Counted from the first letter of the stretch, positions 46,137 through 55,508 are shown. The stretch is 64,000 bases of DNA from Bradyrhizobium sp. 199 (GCF_023073355.1 NZ_JADPJI010000002.1:124001-188000); one strand, 5' to 3'. Notes: generated by a model not told the origin, from the letters alone. Program-made: numbers and translations.

Positions 46137-46218
46137 GCAATCTGCCTCGTCGCTTACTTTAGCAATTGTTTGTTCCGGCGTTTGGGTCACGAACCCTGGA
46201 TGCTCCCGCAACGGAGTA

Positions 46219-47232
46219 TCATGCCGCCCGTCGTTCATTAGGGGGCGCCTTTGCGTTCAATTTGGAAAAGATCGTCTTCGACGCGGCGTGGGCATATTTT
46301 AGGAGCATTGTTGCATCCCGGTGGCCGCTTATCGCGGCGACTTCTGGGATAGTTAGCCCTAGTTCAAAAAAGCGACTGATTGCTTCATGGCGAAGGTCAT
46401 GAAATCGCAAGTCATCGATGCCAGCACGCTCAGTAATGCGATCCCAAGCTAAGTGTATCGCGTTCCCTGTCATGGAAAACAGGCGCCCGTCGATTGAAGA
46501 CCGACGTGGTAACGTCTTCACGGCGTGATGCGAAAGCGGAATTGTCCTCGCGTGACCGTTCTTGGTGACGGGAATTGTTAGAAGTCTCCTCTTAAGGTCG
46601 AGGTCCTTCCATTGCATATTTGCGATTTCGCCTCGCCTCATCCCCGTCGCGAGCGCAAATTGGATTATCTGCGAGATCGTGGGGCTTCGGCAAGAGCGAG
46701 TGGCCTTCAATAATCTGTTCAATTCTCCGGGGCGCAATCGGCGAGTCCGCATGCGCATCGCCGCCGAGAAGCCAAGCGCTTTGATAGGATTGTCTCTGAC
46801 CGGAATCGCCCAATCGCGCTTCGCAACTTCAAACATGTGTTGGATGGGGTTCAACTGTCGCTTGAGCGTTGTGGGCGCGACGAACGCCAAACGACGATCA
46901 CGATAACGCGCGAAATCGGCCGTACCCAATTGTGAAAGCGGCAATTTGCAGATGGGGTCGCGGAGCATCTGTGCGAGCACAGACTGTTCAATCTTTGCAC
47001 CACGCTTTTTGGGTGTCACTTCGGTGCGGTAGCGGCTGATCAGATCGGCCAAGGTTATTGTCTTGAGCGTACCAGTGTCGGCAGGCAGGTCGGAGCGGTC
47101 CGCCCGAATTTCCATTTGCCTCGCCCAAGTCTGCGCGTCCTTCCTCCTGAGGAAGGATTTGGACACGGCCCCAGCGCCTGCCCGCCTGACCTGAACCTGC
47201 CATTTTTCGCCTCGTTGCCGAATGGTCGCCAT
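46219..47232 (-). CDS. int: Tyrosine recombinase (island integrase)
   Basis: 337 residues. It would integrate and excise the island at tRNA-Arg. The N-terminal SAM-like DNA-binding domain is followed by the catalytic domain with Arg in [14 protein letters not shown], Lys in [23 protein letters not shown], the [14 protein letters not shown] box and its nucleophile Tyr. The gene starts 89 bases from the right repeat, the usual position for tRNA-site integrases. The C-terminus appears complete. No excisionase gene is recognised beside it. Confidence 0.95.
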   Translation of the reverse strand: MATIRQRGEKWQVQVRRAGAGAVSKSFLRRKDAQTWARQMEIRADRSDLPADTGTLKTITLADLISRYRTEVTPKKRGAKIEQSVLAQMLRDPICKLPLSQLGTADFARYRDRRLAFVAPTTLKRQLNPIQHMFEVAKRDWAIPVRDNPIKALGFSAAMRMRTRRLRPGELNRLLKATRSCRSPTISQIIQFALATGMRRGEIANMQWKDLDLKRRLLTIPVTKNGHARTIPLSHHAVKTLPRRSSIDGRLFSMTGNAIHLAWDRITERAGIDDLRFHDLRHEAISRFFELGLTIPEVAAISGHRDATMLLKYAHAASKTIFSKLNAKAPPNERRAA

Positions 47233-47244
47233 GAATCGCCTCGC

Positions 47245-47261
47245 TGTGACACGGTTGTGAC
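47245..47261. promoter_or_regulatory. Candidate integrase arm-type site, right end
   Basis: TGTGAC at 47245-47250 and 47256-47261 with a 5-base gap, in the same orientation and spacing as the pair at the left end, between the integrase start and attR. It may also affect integrase expression. Role inferred. Confidence 0.5.
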
Positions 47262-47320
47262 AGCGAGCTTTTCGGTGGCTGGGGGGCCGATCTGGCTAAA
47301 AGCCTTTAAAACAAGGCTTC

Positions 47321-47389
47321 CAAGGCTGGCGCACCCGACACGATTCGAACGTGTGACCTTTGCCTTCGGAGGGCAACGCTCTATCCAGC
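47321..47389. repeat. attR: right copy of the 69-bp direct repeat
   Basis: Perfect copy of 29765-29833. Here it forms part of the intact tRNA-Arg gene. It marks the right boundary of the island. Confidence 0.93.
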
Positions 47390-47403
47390 TGAGCTACGGG
47401 TGC
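47327..47403 (-). tRNA. tRNA-Arg (anticodon CCG)
   Basis: 77 bases reading, on the minus strand, from GCACCCGTAGCTCAGC to an encoded CCA. The acceptor strands GCACCCG/CGGGTGC pair. The anticodon loop CTCCGAA holds CCG and decodes the CGG arginine codon. The TTCGAAT T loop is present. Integration of the island left this copy intact because the element carries the 3' part. Confidence 0.95.
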
Positions 47404-47454
47404 TAGTCGAAGTTCATTTAGCCGATTGGCGGGGGGCGGGCAACCGCTTCTCGC

Positions 47455-48516
47455 CTATCTCGCGCGGGCTGATTTGCGCCGGTCAGGCGCCGGAACCGCT
47501 GCAGCCTCCCGGCCGAGGCCGGCGAGCTCGGCCAGCACCCTTTCGGCGCAGATGACCCGGTTGCGGCCGAGACGTTTGGCCACATAGAGCGCTTCGTCGG
47601 CCGCGCCGAGCAGCCGGTCGGGACCGCCATCGGACCCACCTGGAATGTGGCTGGCGACGCCGACGCTGAGGGTGACGTGGTCGCCGGCGCCCGCGGCGCC
47701 GTGGGCGATCCGCAAGGCCATGACGGCGCAGCGGATCTCGTCGGCGATGACGCAGGCGGTATCGCAATCCATGTCCGGCAGGATCAGCGCGAACTCCTCG
47801 CCGCCGTAGCGGCTGGCGAGATCGAGCGGACGCACGGCATGCCGGCTGACGACGGTGGCGACCGCGCGCAGGCATTCGTCGCCAGCCTGGTGGCCGTGCT
47901 GGTCGTTGAACAGCTTGAAATGATCGACGTCGACGAACAGCAGCGCCAGCGGCTTCTGCGTGCGGTGGGCGCGATCCCATTCGCTCATCAGCATCTGGTC
48001 GAACGAGCGGCGGTTCGACAGGCCTGTCAGGCCGTCCTTGGTGGCGAGCTCCTTCAGCGCCATCTCGGCGCGCTTCTGGTCGGTGAGATCGCGCAGCGTC
48101 TCCACCACCGCGATCAAATTACCGGCTTCGTCGTGGATCGGGCCGGCGTCGATGGCAAGATAGAGCTGGTTGCCGAGCTTCGGCATCGTGCACCAGTTCT
48201 CCGCGGAAAAGCCGAGCCCGTTATGGCCGCGCGCCGCATATTCCGAATAGAATTCCGGCAATTGCTCCGGCCGATCGAGTGCGACGAGATCGGCAAGGCA
48301 GGGACGCCTGGTCTCGTAGAAGGCCTGCCAGTGCTTGCTGGTGCCGATCACGTCCGAGGCGGGGACGCCGGTCAGCCGCTCGCAGGCCCTATTCCAGATC
48401 ACGACGCGGCGCTTCGGGTCGATCACGAAGGTCGGCACCACCAGGTGCTGCATCAGCCGGACGGCATAGGAATCCGCGACGTCGACGGATTTCGCCGAGT
48501 TTTTGCGCTTCGTCAT
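47455..48516 (-). CDS. PAS-GGDEF diguanylate cyclase
   Basis: 353 residues. An N-terminal PAS domain (residues ~20-155, for example TFVIDPKRRVVIWNRACERLTG) is joined to a GGDEF domain with the active-site variant GGEEF (ASRYGGEEFALILPD near residue 250) and the preceding DHFKLFND Asp. This should synthesise c-di-GMP. A primary inhibitory site RxxD is not seen upstream of the active site (LDLASRYGG). The start codon overlaps the stop of the large sensor enzyme upstream, so the two are coupled. Confidence 0.93.
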   Translation of the reverse strand: MTKRKNSAKSVDVADSYAVRLMQHLVVPTFVIDPKRRVVIWNRACERLTGVPASDVIGTSKHWQAFYETRRPCLADLVALDRPEQLPEFYSEYAARGHNGLGFSAENWCTMPKLGNQLYLAIDAGPIHDEAGNLIAVVETLRDLTDQKRAEMALKELATKDGLTGLSNRRSFDQMLMSEWDRAHRTQKPLALLFVDVDHFKLFNDQHGHQAGDECLRAVATVVSRHAVRPLDLASRYGGEEFALILPDMDCDTACVIADEIRCAVMALRIAHGAAGAGDHVTLSVGVASHIPGGSDGGPDRLLGAADEALYVAKRLGRNRVICAERVLAELAGLGREAAAVPAPDRRKSARAR

Positions 48517-51500
48517 CAGGCCACCGCCGCCATCGGCCCAGCACTGCCGGAGCCGAACAATTTCCGCACCTCGCTGGCCGGCTTCGGCGGGCTGAACAGA
48601 TAGCCCTGCATCTGCGTGCAGCCGAGCGCGCGCAGCAAATCGCGCTGCGCCTCGGTCTCGACCCCTTCGGCGACCGTGGTCATGTTGCTGGCGGCCGCAA
48701 TGTTCACGACCGCCTGTACGATCACCGGCGCGCCGCTCGCCTCCGCGATGTCGGCGACGAAGCAGCGGTCGATCTTGATCTTGTCAAACGGGAAGCGCTT
48801 GAGATAGCTAAGCGAGGAGTAGCCGGTGCCGAAATCGTCGAGCGCGATACGCACGCCGATCGAGCGGAGCTGATGCAGGATCGAGAGCGCAGCCTCGTCG
48901 TCGCGGATCAGCACGGCCTCGGTGATCTCGAGCTCGAGCCGGCGCGGGTCCAGCCCGGAGGCGGCGAGTGCGCCCGCGATCTGCAGCGCCAGCGTGTCGC
49001 ATTTGAGCTGCACCGGCGACACGTTGACTGCGACGCGGATATGCGCCGGCCAGGTCGCGGCTTCGTTGCAGGCCATGCGCAGCACCCAATCGCCGAGCTC
49101 GTTGATCAGGCCGGTATCCTCGGCGACCGGAATGAACTCCGCCGGCGACACCATGCCGCGCTCGGGATGCCGCCAGCGCAGCAGCGCCTCGCAGCCCGAG
49201 ACCTCGTTGGTGCGCAGGTCGACCAGCGGCTGATAGTGGATCTCGAAGCTGCCGTTCACCAGAGCCTGCCGCAAATCCTGCTCCATGCTCAGGCGCGCCT
49301 TGGCGCTCGCATCCATCTCCGGTTCGAAGAAGCGATGGCTGCGGCGCCCCTGGGACTTGGCGCCGTACATCGCGAGATCGGCGTTCTTGACGAGCTGGTC
49401 GAGATCGGTGCCGTCCTGCGGCGCCAAGGCAATCCCGATGCTTGCGTCGGTCGAGAGCTGATGGCCGAGACAATGATAGGGCTGCCGGATGGCCTGATAG
49501 ATGCTGGTCACGAACGACAGCACATCGGCAGGGGACTGGATTGCGGTCTGGATCACCGCGAACTCGTCGCCCCCCAGCCGCGCGATCAGGTCGCCCTGCT
49601 TGAGGCAGCCGCGGAGACGGCCGGCAATCGCCTTCAACAGCTCGTCGCCGACATGGTGGCCAAGCGAATCGTTGATGCCCTTGAATTCGTCGATGTCGAT
49701 GTAGAGCAGCGCAAACCGTCCGCCGCCGGCGACATTCGCCAGCTCGCGTTCGATCTGCTCGCGGAACAGCGTGCGATTCGGAAGGTCGGTCAGCGCATCG
49801 TAATGTGCCATATGCGCGATCTTTTCGTCGGCGCGTCGTCGTTCGGTGACATCCTCGACGACGTTGATGAGATAGCGCGGCTCGCCCGACTTGTCGCGGA
49901 TTCCGATCCTGGTCGAGGTGATGTAGCGCAGCCCGTTGGTCTGGCTCTGCCAGGCATGCTCGTCGTTGAACAATCCCTTGGTCATCTGCAGCGCCTTGCT
50001 GTCGTCGTCGGTGACGACCCTGGCGATAGCCTCCGGGTACATGTCAAAGGGAGTCTTGCCAACGATGTCTTCACTCGACTGTCCGAATTGCTCCTCTGCG
50101 ATCCGGTTGACCAACAGATATTGACGCGTTTGAGCGTCCTTCACCGTAATCTGCGATGGGATGTGGTCGATGATCTCGCGCAGGAACATGTAATTGCGGT
50201 CGCGTTCCTGCTCCAGATTGCGACGCTCGGTGATGTCTTCGATGGTGGCCACCCACCCGCCCTGCGCGAGCGGAGTGTTGATGACCTGGAAAGCGCGGCC
50301 GTTGGGCAGCTCGTGGACCCTGGTGGAGACCGTGCCTTCGCCGACGATCCTCATGACTTCGGCGCAGAATTCCTCGACATTGCCATCGAACGCGCCACGC
50401 TGCTTGCGATGGTACATCGCCTCGCGGATGTGGCAGCCGGGCTTGATGACGCCGTGGGAGAGACCGAACATCTCGGCATAGCGGCGGTTGCAGGTGACGA
50501 TGTAGCCGCTCGCGTCGTATAGGATCAGCCCCTGGGTCATGTTGTTGAGGGCGGTGTCGAGCCGCAGCCGCTCCGCTTCCAGCCGTTCCCGGGCGTCGCG
50601 GTTCTGCCGGTTGATCTGGCGAATGATCAGATAAAGAATTAGCGCGATGACGCCGGCCGAGAAGCTCGCCGTCGCAACCATGAAGCTCGTCTGCTGCCGC
50701 CAGTCGGCCAGCGCTGCCGCCGTGGTGCTGGTCGCGATGATGACCAGCGGGAAATGCGACAGCGATGCCGCCGATCCGAGGCGATCCTCGCCGTCGATCG
50801 GTCCCTTGACGCGTAGGGTGTGCAGGCCACCTTCGGCCAGCATTTTGCGCATCAGCGGGGCGTCCTTGAAATTCCTGCCGATCAGCTCTTCGACATGCGG
50901 AAAGCGCGCCAGCATCTTGCCTTCGCGGTCGAACAGCGAGATCGCCGTGCCCTCGGCAAGCGCGACAGATGCAAAATACTGCTGGTAACTGTCCGGATCG
51001 ATGCGCCGGACCATCGCGCCGAGGAAAGTGCCGTCGGCACCGTTTAATCGCCGTGCGACGATCGTGGTCCATTTGCCGATGATGAAGCTGCGGACCGATT
51101 CCAGGATGACCGATTCCGCCATCGGATCGGATTTGAATGTCTGGAAATAGGCGCGCGAGGAGACGTTGATCTTGGGCAACGGCTGGGCCCGCGACCAGTT
51201 CACCAGTTCGCCATCGGCATCGTAGATTGCGATGTCGCCGAGATAGGACACGGAGCTGATCTTGCTGCGCAGCATCTGGTTGGTCGCAAGTCCGGACATG
51301 CGCTCGTGGAACATCGCGGGCGAGGTGATCTCCGGCAGGTTCATCTGCCCGATCACATCGGCGGCGACCACGTCGGAATCTTCAAACTGCTGATCAAAGT
51401 GCCGCGCGATCAGCTGCACCGTGTTTTCCAGCTCGCGCTCGCGGTTCGCCAGGGTACGTTCGCGGAATTCGCCGACGGCCATGGCGGTCACGGCGAAGAT

Positions 51501-51626
51501 CCCCGCGACCAGCAGCACGCCGCACAGGGTCAGCCAAAGCACCGGTCCGCGCCGAATCACTGCTTCCCAGCCGTTCCTGGCGGCTAGAGGCATTCCGGCT
51601 GCGACTCCTGACAAGACCTGGCGCAT
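48516..51626 (-). CDS. Membrane sensor c-di-GMP enzyme (Cache-like, PAS, GGDEF, EAL)
   Basis: 1036 residues from the ATG at 51626, preceded by AGGGAGGGGGA. A first membrane helix (VLWLTLCGVLLVAGIFAVTA) and a second near residue 310 (FSAGVIALILYLIIRQI) enclose a ~270-residue periplasmic Cache/CHASE-type sensor. Two PAS segments follow (LNNMTQGLILYDASGYIVTC and IIDHIPSQITVKDAQTRQYL). The GGDEF site is canonical (ARLGGDEFAVIQ). The EAL motif is in GCEALLRWRHPE, with later DDFGTGYSSLSYLKRFP and VAEGVET. Both synthesis and breakdown of c-di-GMP are possible. It overlaps the downstream cyclase. Confidence 0.94.
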   Translation of the reverse strand: MRQVLSGVAAGMPLAARNGWEAVIRRGPVLWLTLCGVLLVAGIFAVTAMAVGEFRERTLANRERELENTVQLIARHFDQQFEDSDVVAADVIGQMNLPEITSPAMFHERMSGLATNQMLRSKISSVSYLGDIAIYDADGELVNWSRAQPLPKINVSSRAYFQTFKSDPMAESVILESVRSFIIGKWTTIVARRLNGADGTFLGAMVRRIDPDSYQQYFASVALAEGTAISLFDREGKMLARFPHVEELIGRNFKDAPLMRKMLAEGGLHTLRVKGPIDGEDRLGSAASLSHFPLVIIATSTTAAALADWRQQTSFMVATASFSAGVIALILYLIIRQINRQNRDARERLEAERLRLDTALNNMTQGLILYDASGYIVTCNRRYAEMFGLSHGVIKPGCHIREAMYHRKQRGAFDGNVEEFCAEVMRIVGEGTVSTRVHELPNGRAFQVINTPLAQGGWVATIEDITERRNLEQERDRNYMFLREIIDHIPSQITVKDAQTRQYLLVNRIAEEQFGQSSEDIVGKTPFDMYPEAIARVVTDDDSKALQMTKGLFNDEHAWQSQTNGLRYITSTRIGIRDKSGEPRYLINVVEDVTERRRADEKIAHMAHYDALTDLPNRTLFREQIERELANVAGGGRFALLYIDIDEFKGINDSLGHHVGDELLKAIAGRLRGCLKQGDLIARLGGDEFAVIQTAIQSPADVLSFVTSIYQAIRQPYHCLGHQLSTDASIGIALAPQDGTDLDQLVKNADLAMYGAKSQGRRSHRFFEPEMDASAKARLSMEQDLRQALVNGSFEIHYQPLVDLRTNEVSGCEALLRWRHPERGMVSPAEFIPVAEDTGLINELGDWVLRMACNEAATWPAHIRVAVNVSPVQLKCDTLALQIAGALAASGLDPRRLELEITEAVLIRDDEAALSILHQLRSIGVRIALDDFGTGYSSLSYLKRFPFDKIKIDRCFVADIAEASGAPVIVQAVVNIAAASNMTTVAEGVETEAQRDLLRALGCTQMQGYLFSPPKPASEVRKLFGSGSAGPMAAVA

Positions 51627-51762
51627 TCCCCCTCCCTGGAGGGACAGAAATACACCGCACAAATGGCGTAAACCTTAGGAAAGCCAGTTACCTAAGCATT
51701 AATCGCGTTGCGCCATGACAGACGTGTCCAGCATGTTGCCGCGCTGCATCGTTAACCGCGGC

Positions 51763-52848
51763 TTAATGCGAGCTGCCGCCGCTCTTGTCGCCGGCCGGAT
51801 TGCGCAGCCGTCCGACCACGCCGGTCGGAAAGAAATAGACGCTGGCGATGAACAGCAGCCCGAGCCACAGCAGCCAGCGGTCGGGATGCAAGAGGCCGGG
51901 CAGCAGCGGCAGCCCGGCTTCCGATGCCGCCGTGGAGGCGGCTCCCATCAGCGACTGCAAATAGTTCTGGGCGAGGATGAAGATGCTGGCGCCGATGATC
52001 GCGCCGTAGATCGTGCCCATGCCGCCGATCACGACCATCAGCAGGATGTCCAGCATGATCGAGAAGCTGAGCGAGGTATCGGGACCGGCATAGCGCAGCC
52101 ACAGTGCATTGAGAATGCCGGCGCTGGCGGCCACCAGTGCGGCGAGGCAATTGGCGTAGGTCAGGTGGAAGACGGTGCGGAAGCCGAGCGCCTCGGCGCG
52201 AAAACGGTTCTCGCGGATGGCCTGCAGCACGCGCCCGAACGGCGAGTTCACGACCCTCAGCAAAGCGAGGATCATCAGGGCCGAGACGGTGAACACCAGA
52301 TAATAGGTCAGGATGCGGCCGTTGACCTCGAAGCCGAACAGATTCTTCGAGATCAGCACGGTGCCGGGACGCAGCAGCTCCGGCAGCTGGAAGCTGCGCC
52401 CGTCCTCACCGCCGGTCAGCCAGGAGAGCTGCGAGGCCAGCACCTGGAAGGCGGAGGCGACCGCGAGCGTGATCATGGCGAAGAAGATCGCGGCCACGCG
52501 CAGAGAAAAGAGCCCGATGGCGAGCGCGAGCAGGGCTGCGAGCGGCAGCCCGACGGCGATGCCGGTTGCGACCGCGGCCCAGTTCGAGCCCATCCCGTAC
52601 AGCGCAATTGCGATCGCGTAGCTGCCGATGCCATAGAACATGGTGTGGGCGAACGACACCGAGCCGGTATAGCCGAGCAGGAGATCGTAGGAGGCGACCA
52701 GCGCCGCGAAGACGCAGATCTTGGCCGCGACGTTCAGCGCCTTGGCGCCAGGGAACAGGAACGGCGTCGCCGCCAGTGCCAGAATGATGACGACGAGAAC
52801 GAGCGTCAGGACGCGGCTGCGCGGCGGGTCGCCGGAGAGGATCATCAT
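51763..52848 (-). CDS. livM: Branched-chain amino acid-type ABC transporter permease LivM
   Basis: 361 residues from the ATG at 52848, which overlaps the livH stop by ATGA; the longer open frame upstream is a shadow of livH. Eight to ten membrane segments are visible, with the LivM-type LLLGYTGSVSFAHTMFYGIG stretch and the cytoplasmic coupling loop AIRENRFRAEALGFRTVFHL. Part of a high-affinity importer whose substrate, amino acids or related amides, cannot be fixed. Confidence 0.95.
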   Translation of the reverse strand: MMILSGDPPRSRVLTLVLVVIILALAATPFLFPGAKALNVAAKICVFAALVASYDLLLGYTGSVSFAHTMFYGIGSYAIAIALYGMGSNWAAVATGIAVGLPLAALLALAIGLFSLRVAAIFFAMITLAVASAFQVLASQLSWLTGGEDGRSFQLPELLRPGTVLISKNLFGFEVNGRILTYYLVFTVSALMILALLRVVNSPFGRVLQAIRENRFRAEALGFRTVFHLTYANCLAALVAASAGILNALWLRYAGPDTSLSFSIMLDILLMVVIGGMGTIYGAIIGASIFILAQNYLQSLMGAASTAASEAGLPLLPGLLHPDRWLLWLGLLFIASVYFFPTGVVGRLRNPAGDKSGGSSH

Positions 52849-53855
52849 CGGCTGGTCACCGCATAGAGGCCGCGCGGCCGCCACATCAGAATGGCGACCA
52901 TCAGCAGGATGTTGGAGACGAGGGCGAGTTTCGGCAGCAGGAAGCCGCCGTAGTTGGCGACCATGGCCACCAGGATCGCACCGATGAAGCAGCCGCCGAT
53001 CGACCCGAGCCCCCCGATGATGACGACGATGAAAATCAGGACGGTGAGGTCCTCGCTCATGGAGGCGTGGACCTGCTCGCGATAAAGCGCCCACATCACG
53101 CCGCCGAGACCGGCGAGCGCCGATCCCGTCATGAACACGCCGAGGAACAGGCGGCGGATGCGATAGCCGAGCGCCTCGACCATCTCGCGGTTCTCGACTC
53201 CGGCGCGGATCAAGAGGCCAAGCTTGCTGCGATTGAGCACGAGCTGAATCGCAATGAAGATGGCAAGACCGATCAGCATCGCCAGCACGCGGTATTTGGC
53301 AATTGCGACATCGCCGAGGATGAAGGAGCCTCGCAGCGAACTCGGCAGCGGCATCGGGATGATCTGCGGTCCCCACAACGCATAGAGCATCTGCTCGGCG
53401 ACGATCAGGCCGCCGGTGGTCATCAGGATCTGCTTCAGATGCTGGCCGTAGACCGGCAGGATCAGCACGCGCTCGACGAGGAGGCCGAGCGCGCCTGACA
53501 CCGCCATCGAGAGCAGCGCCGCCGGGGCGAGCACCGCCAGGTTCACCCACAGCGAATCCGCCTGAATGGAGGCCGCGAACGGCGCAAGCACGAGGGTGGC
53601 GACATAGGCGCCGACGGCGATGAAGGCGCCGTGGCCGAAATTGAGCACGTCCATCAGGCCGAACACCAGCGTCAGGCCCGAGGCCATGATGAAGATCATC
53701 ATGCCCATGGCGAGACTGGCGGCGGTCAGCGTCAGCCAGGAGCTGGTCGACCCAATCAGCGGGATCATGAGCAGCGCGAGCGCGATCGGCAGCAGGATCG
53801 GCGCGACGTCGCGCTTCGGCTTCGGCAGCGGATCATTTGCGGCAAGTTCAGTCAC
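52845..53855 (-). CDS. livH: Branched-chain amino acid-type ABC transporter permease LivH
   Basis: 336 residues from a GTG at 53855 with a GGAGG site; it overlaps the livF stop by GTGA. The LivH hallmark GLMDVLNFGHGAFIAVGAYV is present, as is the coupling loop GVENREMVEALGYRIRRLFL. Forms the membrane pore with LivM. Confidence 0.95.
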   Translation of the reverse strand: MTELAANDPLPKPKRDVAPILLPIALALLMIPLIGSTSSWLTLTAASLAMGMMIFIMASGLTLVFGLMDVLNFGHGAFIAVGAYVATLVLAPFAASIQADSLWVNLAVLAPAALLSMAVSGALGLLVERVLILPVYGQHLKQILMTTGGLIVAEQMLYALWGPQIIPMPLPSSLRGSFILGDVAIAKYRVLAMLIGLAIFIAIQLVLNRSKLGLLIRAGVENREMVEALGYRIRRLFLGVFMTGSALAGLGGVMWALYREQVHASMSEDLTVLIFIVVIIGGLGSIGGCFIGAILVAMVANYGGFLLPKLALVSNILLMVAILMWRPRGLYAVTSR

Positions 53856-54574
53856 TGATGTGCCTCCAGGCTCAGGCCGAGCAGCCGCTCCTGCAGCGGC
53901 ACGTCGGAGGCGAGCGCCGCCATCCCGCCGCGATGAACGATGGTGCCGTTGTCCATGATCAGCACGTTGTCGCCGAGCTCGCGGGCGGCAAAAAAGTTCT
54001 GTTCGACCATGAGGATGGTGGCGCCCTTGCGCTTGATCTCCTTCAGGCACTCGATCAGCGCCATTACGATCGCCGGCGCCAGGCCCTTGGTCGGCTCGTC
54101 GATCAGCAAGAGCTTGCGCGGCTCGATGATGGCGCGCGCGATCGACAGCATCTGCTTTTGCCCGCCGGAGAGGCTGCCGGCACGCGACAGCCAGAAGCGG
54201 CGCAGGGCCGGAAAGAAGCCAAAAATCCAGTCAAGCTGGGTGTCGTCGAGCGGGCCGTCGCGCGCAGCCAGCACCAGGTTCTCTTTCACGGTGAGATCAG
54301 AGAACACCGCCATGCTCTCCGGCACGTAGCCGACGCCGAGCCTTGCGATGTCGGGGGTGGCACGGTTTTCGATGCGATCGCCGGCGAGGCTGATCTCGCC
54401 ACTGGAGGCCTGCCACAGCCCCATGATAGTGCGCAGCGTCGTGGTCTTGCCGGCGCCGTTGCGGCCGAGCAGCATCGTGACCTGCCCCTGCGGGACCGCA
54501 AGGTCGATGCCTTGGAGGATGTGATAGCGGCCGATATGGGTATGCACGCCGGAGAGCTTGAGCAGGTCGGTCAT
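53852..54574 (-). CDS. livF: ABC transporter ATPase LivF
   Basis: 240 residues. Walker A is GRNGAGKTT (residue ~36), the signature is LSGGQKQM, and Walker B is KLLLIDEPTKGLAP. Together with LivG it drives transport. Start and stop overlap both neighbours by four bases, so the whole operon is translationally coupled. Confidence 0.96.
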   Translation of the reverse strand: MTDLLKLSGVHTHIGRYHILQGIDLAVPQGQVTMLLGRNGAGKTTTLRTIMGLWQASSGEISLAGDRIENRATPDIARLGVGYVPESMAVFSDLTVKENLVLAARDGPLDDTQLDWIFGFFPALRRFWLSRAGSLSGGQKQMLSIARAIIEPRKLLLIDEPTKGLAPAIVMALIECLKEIKRKGATILMVEQNFFAARELGDNVLIMDNGTIVHRGGMAALASDVPLQERLLGLSLEAHQ

Positions 54575-55344
54575 GCGACGCTCTCTGCGTTCTTGGGAGC
54601 GACGCCGAGATAGGCTTCCTGCACGATCGGCGAGGCGATCACTTCGGCCGGCGGCCCGTCCGCAACAAGCTCCCCGTTATGCAGCACGATGATACGGTCG
54701 GCGAGCGAGCGCACCACGTCCATCTTGTGCTCGACCAGCAGGATGATCTTGCTCCTGTCCTGCTTGAGCTGCGCGATCAGGTTGAGGACCACAGGCACCT
54801 CATCGATGCTCATGCCCGCAGTCGGCTCGTCGAACATGAAAACCTTCGGCTCGAGCGCCATCATCAGCGCGACCTCGAGCTTGCGCTGGTCGCCATGCGA
54901 CAGCGCGGTCGCGGCGACGCCGCGGCGGCTGCCGAGCGCGACCTGGTCGAGGATGGCGTCGGCGCGTGCGAACATGTCGCGCCGTACCATCCAGGGCCGC
55001 AGCATGTCGTAGTGGGTGCCGCTGGCGGCCTGCACCGCGAGGCGAACGTTCTCTTCCACGGGGAGGTTCGGAAAGAGATTGGTCAGCTGGAAGGCGCGCC
55101 CGAGGCCCGCCCGGGTGCGCAGCGGCGCGGAGTGCTGGGTGATATCGGTGCCGCCGAACAGGATGCTGCCTTTCGAGGCGCGCAGCTGGCCCGAGATCAG
55201 ATTGAAATAAGTGGTCTTGCCGGCGCCGTTCGGCCCGACGATCGCGGTGAGCTCGCCCGGGCGGAACGTGCAGGTGACGTTGTTGACGGCGACATGGCCG
55301 CCGAAGCGGATGGTGAGGTCGCGGGTTTCCAAAGTGAGCGTCAT
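54571..55344 (-). CDS. livG: ABC transporter ATPase LivG
   Basis: 257 residues. Walker A is GPNGAGKTT, Walker B is KVFMFDEPTAGM. The signature region reads ATALSHGDQRKLEVA, with SHGDQ in place of the more usual SYGEQ or SGGQ, a normal LivG variation. First gene of the permease-ATPase part of the operon. A repeat-filled gap separates it from the binding-protein gene. Confidence 0.95.
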   Translation of the reverse strand: MTLTLETRDLTIRFGGHVAVNNVTCTFRPGELTAIVGPNGAGKTTYFNLISGQLRASKGSILFGGTDITQHSAPLRTRAGLGRAFQLTNLFPNLPVEENVRLAVQAASGTHYDMLRPWMVRRDMFARADAILDQVALGSRRGVAATALSHGDQRKLEVALMMALEPKVFMFDEPTAGMSIDEVPVVLNLIAQLKQDRSKIILLVEHKMDVVRSLADRIIVLHNGELVADGPPAEVIASPIVQEAYLGVAPKNAESVA

Positions 55345-55393
55345 GGGAGATTTCGATCGGGCTTGGTTGGACGTGTATCCGCGATCACGGTGG

Positions 55394-55432
55394 GCTCCCT
55401 CTCCCGCTTGCGGGAGAGGGTGGGGTGAGGGT
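55394..55432. repeat. Palindromic intergenic repeat (C-rich/G-rich family)
   Basis: The hairpin ctctcccgcttgcgggagag with the tail gtggggtgagggt. An inverted second copy follows at 55464-55498. The pair sits inside the liv operon between the binding-protein gene and livG, where it could form RNA stems that lower downstream gene expression relative to the binding protein. Confidence 0.75.
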
Positions 55433-55463
55433 ATCTCCGCGGGCGAGAACCCCAGAGGACAGC

Positions 55464-55498
55464 GCCCTCTCCCGGCCTCTCCCGCAAGCGGGAGAGGT
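55464..55498. repeat. Palindromic intergenic repeat (C-rich/G-rich family)
   Basis: The inverted partner of 55394-55432, containing cctctcccgcaagcgggagagg. The two hairpins can also pair with each other. Confidence 0.7.
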
Positions 55499-55508
55499 GA
55501 AGAAGCAC

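Larger units (their letters stand above)
29765..47389. mobile_element. Integrated genomic island in tRNA-Arg(CCG)
   Basis: A 17.6 kb element bounded by 69-bp perfect direct repeats that copy the 3' part of the tRNA-Arg gene. The tyrosine integrase lies at the right end next to the intact tRNA, the standard layout for tRNA-targeting elements. The content is a primase-helicase, a prohead protease, a SIR2-NTPase protein, a metallopeptidase operon, an SRAP gene, a YaaC-like gene and several decayed genes. No conjugation genes and no phage structural genes other than the protease are present, which suggests a phage satellite or remnant that picked up defence cargo. The centre (34.8-40 kb) is visibly richer in A and T than its flanks. 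Confidence 0.92.

Noticed and set aside
29765-47389. Integrative conjugative element
   Set aside because: No relaxase, coupling protein or type IV secretion gene is present.
29765-47389. Complete prophage
   Set aside because: Only a prohead protease and a primase-helicase are phage-like; capsid, portal, terminase, tail and lysis genes are missing.
48279-50522. 747-residue plus-strand frame opposite the large c-di-GMP enzyme
   Set aside because: Arg-rich antisense shadow; the minus-strand product has clear GGDEF and EAL motifs.
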